From an uncultured Eubacteriales bacterium (lineage in GTDB: Bacteria; Bacillota; Clostridia; Oscillospirales; CAG-272), in assembly GCA_934402395.1 (NCBI GenBank), contig CAKRTQ010000004.1, positions 62,001-126,000 of the forward strand: DNA of 64,000 nucleotides. Reading direction: 5' to 3'. The notes beneath the pieces were generated by a model. That model saw only the letters and a list, made by a program, of their open reading frames with translations, was not told where the DNA came from and made no database searches. How positions within the stretch are numbered: the stretch's first letter is position 1; every line of letters starts with the position of its first letter. Shown here piece by piece: positions 61,455 through 64,000 of the stretch. A program made the translations under genes and the position numbers.

Positions 61455-62234
61455 ATGGGTAAGTTTGACGGCTGGCTTATTTGCAGCGATTTTGACGGGA
61501 CGATATACGTTGATAAGGCACTTTCGTACGAGAACTGTGCCGCGGTAAGATATTTTCAGGAAAACGGCGGAAAATTCACGTTTGCGAGCGGCAGGTTCGT
61601 TTCAATGTTTGATGATTTTTGCGACCGCATCGTGCCGGGCGCACCGATAGCGGGACTTAACGGCGCCGTGATCGCAGAGCCATGCGGCGGAAGAGTGCTT
61701 TACCGCGGCGGTATAGAGCGCGCGGAGGCGGTTCGTTTTGCTTTTCGGGCACTTGAACGCTACGAGGGTGCGCAGAATGTCATACTTTACAGGGATGACA
61801 GCTCGATAAAGGTGAAAAAGGGCGAGGCGGTGCCGCCCGGGATCTACGATCTGCCGGATATGCTGGCAAAAATATCTCTTACTGTCGATGCTGACGAGAG
61901 CGACGGGATATTTGCCGACATGACAGCCCGCGCGGCGGGAAAATACAGCGTGTCGCGAAGCTGGAAACGCGGTATCGAATTCAATTCTCCGTCGGATACA
62001 AAGGGAAAGGCGGCATTGAGGATCAAAGAAATGGTCGGTGCGACGCATCTTGTGTGCGTAGGCGATTACGAAAATGACATTTCGATGATAGAGGCTGCCG
62101 ACATCGGCTATGCCGTGGAAAATGCTGTACCCGCACTCAAGGCGGCAGCCGACCGTGTGACCGTGAACTGCCGTGATCATGCAATAGCCGCTATCATTCG
62201 TGAAATTGAGGAATCTTTTCTTCCGCAATGTTGA
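61455..62234 (+). CDS. Cof-type HAD hydrolase
   Basis: A 259-residue HAD phosphatase with motif I SDFDGTIYV, motif II TFASGRF, Lys motif SPSDTKGKAALRI and motif IV VGDYENDISMIEAAD, plus the C2-type cap between. Such proteins dephosphorylate sugar phosphates or cofactors such as FMN; the substrate is unknown. AAAAGGATG precedes the ATG. The promoter of the next gene overlaps its stop codon. Confidence 0.88.
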   Translation: MGKFDGWLICSDFDGTIYVDKALSYENCAAVRYFQENGGKFTFASGRFVSMFDDFCDRIVPGAPIAGLNGAVIAEPCGGRVLYRGGIERAEAVRFAFRALERYEGAQNVILYRDDSSIKVKKGEAVPPGIYDLPDMLAKISLTVDADESDGIFADMTARAAGKYSVSRSWKRGIEFNSPSDTKGKAALRIKEMVGATHLVCVGDYENDISMIEAADIGYAVENAVPALKAAADRVTVNCRDHAIAAIIREIEESFLPQC

Positions 62235-62259
62235 CTTGACGCCGTTTATACGGTATAAT
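62231..62259 (+). promoter_or_regulatory. Sigma-A promoter of isomerase/epimerase-like gene
   Basis: TTGACT (62231-62236), a 17-bp spacer and TATAAT (62254-62259). The -35 overlaps the HAD gene stop codon. Confidence 0.8.
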
Positions 62260-62296
62260 TAATATACAATAATACACTTTGAAAGGAATCTGAGAT

Positions 62297-63127
62297 ATGA
62301 TAAAACTAGGAGTCATTACATCTTTAAATAACGATGTGGAGGAAAACATCCGCCGCGTGGCTGAGATGGGCCTTCCGACCTGCCAGCTCAAGTGCTGGAA
62401 CAGTGCCTTTCTTACCCCCGAAATGGCTGATCGCGCAACTGCCGCCTGCCGCGAGTACGGTGTTGAAGTGAGCGCGTTCTGGTGCGGATGGGACGGAATG
62501 TCCTATTGGAATTTCTATGAGGGACCGCTTACCCTCGGGCTTGTTCCGCGCGAATACCGCGCCGAGAGAATGAGAATGCTTCTCAAGGGTGCCGAGATCG
62601 CCCGCCGCATGGGTGTGGAGGATGTTGTGACGCATGTCGGCTTCCTTCCCGAAAACCCCGCTACGACAGAGTATAACGAGGTCGTTGCCGCGCTGCGCTA
62701 CATAGGAAAGAGCCTTTTGCCGCACGGTCAGTATTTCCTGTTCGAGACCGGTCAGGAAACGCCTACGACACTGCGCCGCACGATCGAGGATGTCGGCACC
62801 GGCAACCTCGGCATAAACCTTGACCCCGCCAATCTGCTTATGTACGGCAAGGGCAATCCCGTTGACGCACTCGGCATTTTCGGCGAATATGTCCGCGGTG
62901 TTCACGGCAAGGATGGCGAATATCCCACCGATGGCAGACACCTCGGACACGAGAGACCGATGGGAGAGGGACTTGTGGATTACCCCCGCTTTATTGCCAA
63001 GCTGAAATCCATAGGCTATGACCGCACTATAACCATAGAGCGCGAGATAAAGGGCGATCAGCAAAAAGCCGATATCATTGCAGCCAAGGCACTGCTTGAA
63101 GAGCTTATTGCCAAAGACGCCGAGTAA
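62297..63127 (+). CDS. Sugar phosphate isomerase/epimerase-like TIM-barrel protein
   Basis: The 276-residue xylose isomerase-like barrel has the metal-site residues expected for the family: His in VVTHVGFLP, Glu in FLFETGQETP, Asp and Asn in NLDPANLLMYG, His in VRGVHGKDGEY and Glu in ITIEREIKG. Relatives act on ketoses, inosose or hydroxypyruvate; specificity is unknown. AAAGGAATC precedes the ATG. A long GC-rich stretch of about 200 bp without a gene separates it from the MBOAT gene. Confidence 0.85.
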   Translation: MIKLGVITSLNNDVEENIRRVAEMGLPTCQLKCWNSAFLTPEMADRATAACREYGVEVSAFWCGWDGMSYWNFYEGPLTLGLVPREYRAERMRMLLKGAEIARRMGVEDVVTHVGFLPENPATTEYNEVVAALRYIGKSLLPHGQYFLFETGQETPTTLRRTIEDVGTGNLGINLDPANLLMYGKGNPVDALGIFGEYVRGVHGKDGEYPTDGRHLGHERPMGEGLVDYPRFIAKLKSIGYDRTITIEREIKGDQQKADIIAAKALLEELIAKDAE

Positions 63128-63327
63128 GGCGCAATAAAAGGACATGAAAGAGAGGACCGACATCTTTCCGTCGGGCTGGATCGGATCTATTATCGGGCCC
63201 CTCTTTCGGCTGTCCGCATTAAGGCTCCGGCGGTGCGCGCGGTGCGCACTGCCGAGGATCTTATTTGAGTTTTTTTCGCCCGTATAATGTGGGCATTTAT
63301 ACTTCTGAATCATCGGATGGGCATAAA

Positions 63328-64000
63328 ATGCAATTTACCTCACCGCTTTTTATATTCATATTTTTGCCGCTGATGGTTGCGGCACTGGTCTTTGTGCCGT
63401 CAAAGCACCGTAAGTGGACCATAATAGTATCCGGCGTGATATTTTATATTCTCGCCAATCTGAAAACTCCGGTCAGCATTCTTTTTTTTGCAGTAAGCGT
63501 TGCCTTTGCGTATTGCGCGGCTCATGCCGTGTACGTCAAACGTAAAAAAAGAAAAACAGTGCTGGTCCTTTCGGTGTCGGTGTGCGTTGCGATGCTTGTC
63601 ATCATCCGCATTCTGGGTGTGCGGCTTGAAGCGTACGATATTACGTTTCTTCCGTTCGGAATGTCGATATATCTTCTTGCCGCCGTTTCGATGCTGATAG
63701 ATATTTCGCGCGGCGATGCCGAGCCGCCGGCTTCATTTGCCGACGCGTTGTTTTATGTCGGCTTTTTCCCCGTGTTTGTGGCGGGACCGATAATCAAATA
63801 CAAGGATTTTATCCGCAAGACGTCGGATGCCGAGCTTGATATCTCGCTTACTGCCATTGGCAACGGCTTGGTGCTGTTTGCACGCGGCTTTATCAAGCGC
63901 ATAGGAGTTTCCGCTATACTTGCCGGTGCGTATGACGAGATAACCGCAGTTGTGGCGGAGGAGGCGCGTCTGCAGCTCGGCGTGGGTATGTTTCTTGTGC
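63328..64000 (+). CDS. MBOAT-family O-acyltransferase (AlgI-like), 3' end cut by window
   Basis: The frame is open from ATG 63328 to the window end (224 codons). It begins with the usual MBOAT start, FTSPLFIFIFLPLMVAAL, has at least five hydrophobic spans, and contains ADALFYVGFFPVFVAGPIIKY, closely matching the AlgI FPQLVAGPI region. AlgI-type proteins move acetyl groups across the membrane to acetylate exopolysaccharide or cell-wall polymers, usually with a downstream AlgJ/SGNH partner. The catalytic His lies beyond the window. A TATAAT at 63284-63289 is a possible -10, without a good -35. Confidence 0.85.
   Translation, partial: MQFTSPLFIFIFLPLMVAALVFVPSKHRKWTIIVSGVIFYILANLKTPVSILFFAVSVAFAYCAAHAVYVKRKKRKTVLVLSVSVCVAMLVIIRILGVRLEAYDITFLPFGMSIYLLAAVSMLIDISRGDAEPPASFADALFYVGFFPVFVAGPIIKYKDFIRKTSDAELDISLTAIGNGLVLFARGFIKRIGVSAILAGAYDEITAVVAEEARLQLGVGMFLV

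Overview
The window is a gene-dense (about 60 genes) chromosomal segment of moderately GC-rich DNA from an anaerobic, endospore-forming member of the Firmicutes, most likely class Clostridia. The evidence is spoIVA, the glgC/glgD pair, Firmicutes-type gene order (trmH-dprA-topA-trmFO-plsX-rnc; smc-ftsY-rdgB-yhbY-nadD-yqeK-rsfS-leuS; infC-rpmI-rplT), purine-rich Shine-Dalgarno sites and sigma-A promoters with 17-bp spacers. No plasmid, phage, transposase or CRISPR signature was seen. The species cannot be named from the sequence alone.

Layout. 1-6,100: the 3' part of a rhamnulokinase gene, a long-form PRPP synthetase, ispE, an AT-rich orphan gene and an Eis-like acetyltransferase. 6,200-7,000 (minus): a MazG-like pyrophosphohydrolase and a three-tRNA operon (Gly-Arg-His). 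7,100-9,660: yqeG, an endonuclease IV-like protein and an M24 peptidase. 9,700-14,640 (minus): a four-gene GldA/GldF/GldG-like ABC system ending in a DUF4340 protein. 14,845-25,560: a complete glycogen cluster (glgB, glgC, glgD, glgA, glgP, a GH13 hydrolase) plus a small unknown gene. It continues without a visible terminator into proBAC and a GNAT gene (to 28,955). 29,060-34,830: upp, an RluA-type pseudouridine synthase, lnt, spoIVA and hpf.

34,827-35,762 is the only long stretch without a protein gene. It holds inverted repeats, a 16-bp palindrome and a promoter-to-terminator unit that looks like a small RNA gene, followed by the infC promoter and leader. From 35,763 the genes are mostly housekeeping: infC (apparently starting at AUA), rpmI and rplT; an rRNA/tRNA methyltransferase, dprA, topA, trmFO, plsX and rnc; an MBL hydrolase and a radical SAM protein; then smc through leuS. 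After these come a MATE transporter, rpsT, a DUF3343-cysteine desulfurase pair, enolase (minus), a Cof-type HAD hydrolase, a sugar-phosphate isomerase/epimerase-like protein and the 5' part of an MBOAT gene cut by the window end.

Most unusual items: (1) the AT-rich gene at 3608-4750, which I read as an EVE/PUA-like modified-base reader fused to a PD-(D/E)XK nuclease, a possible one-protein modification-dependent restriction factor; (2) the candidate small RNA at about 35313-35428; (3) the AUA start and attenuator-like leader of infC; (4) lnt with an intact Glu-Lys-Cys triad in a Firmicute; (5) the Gld-like ABC/DUF4340 module.
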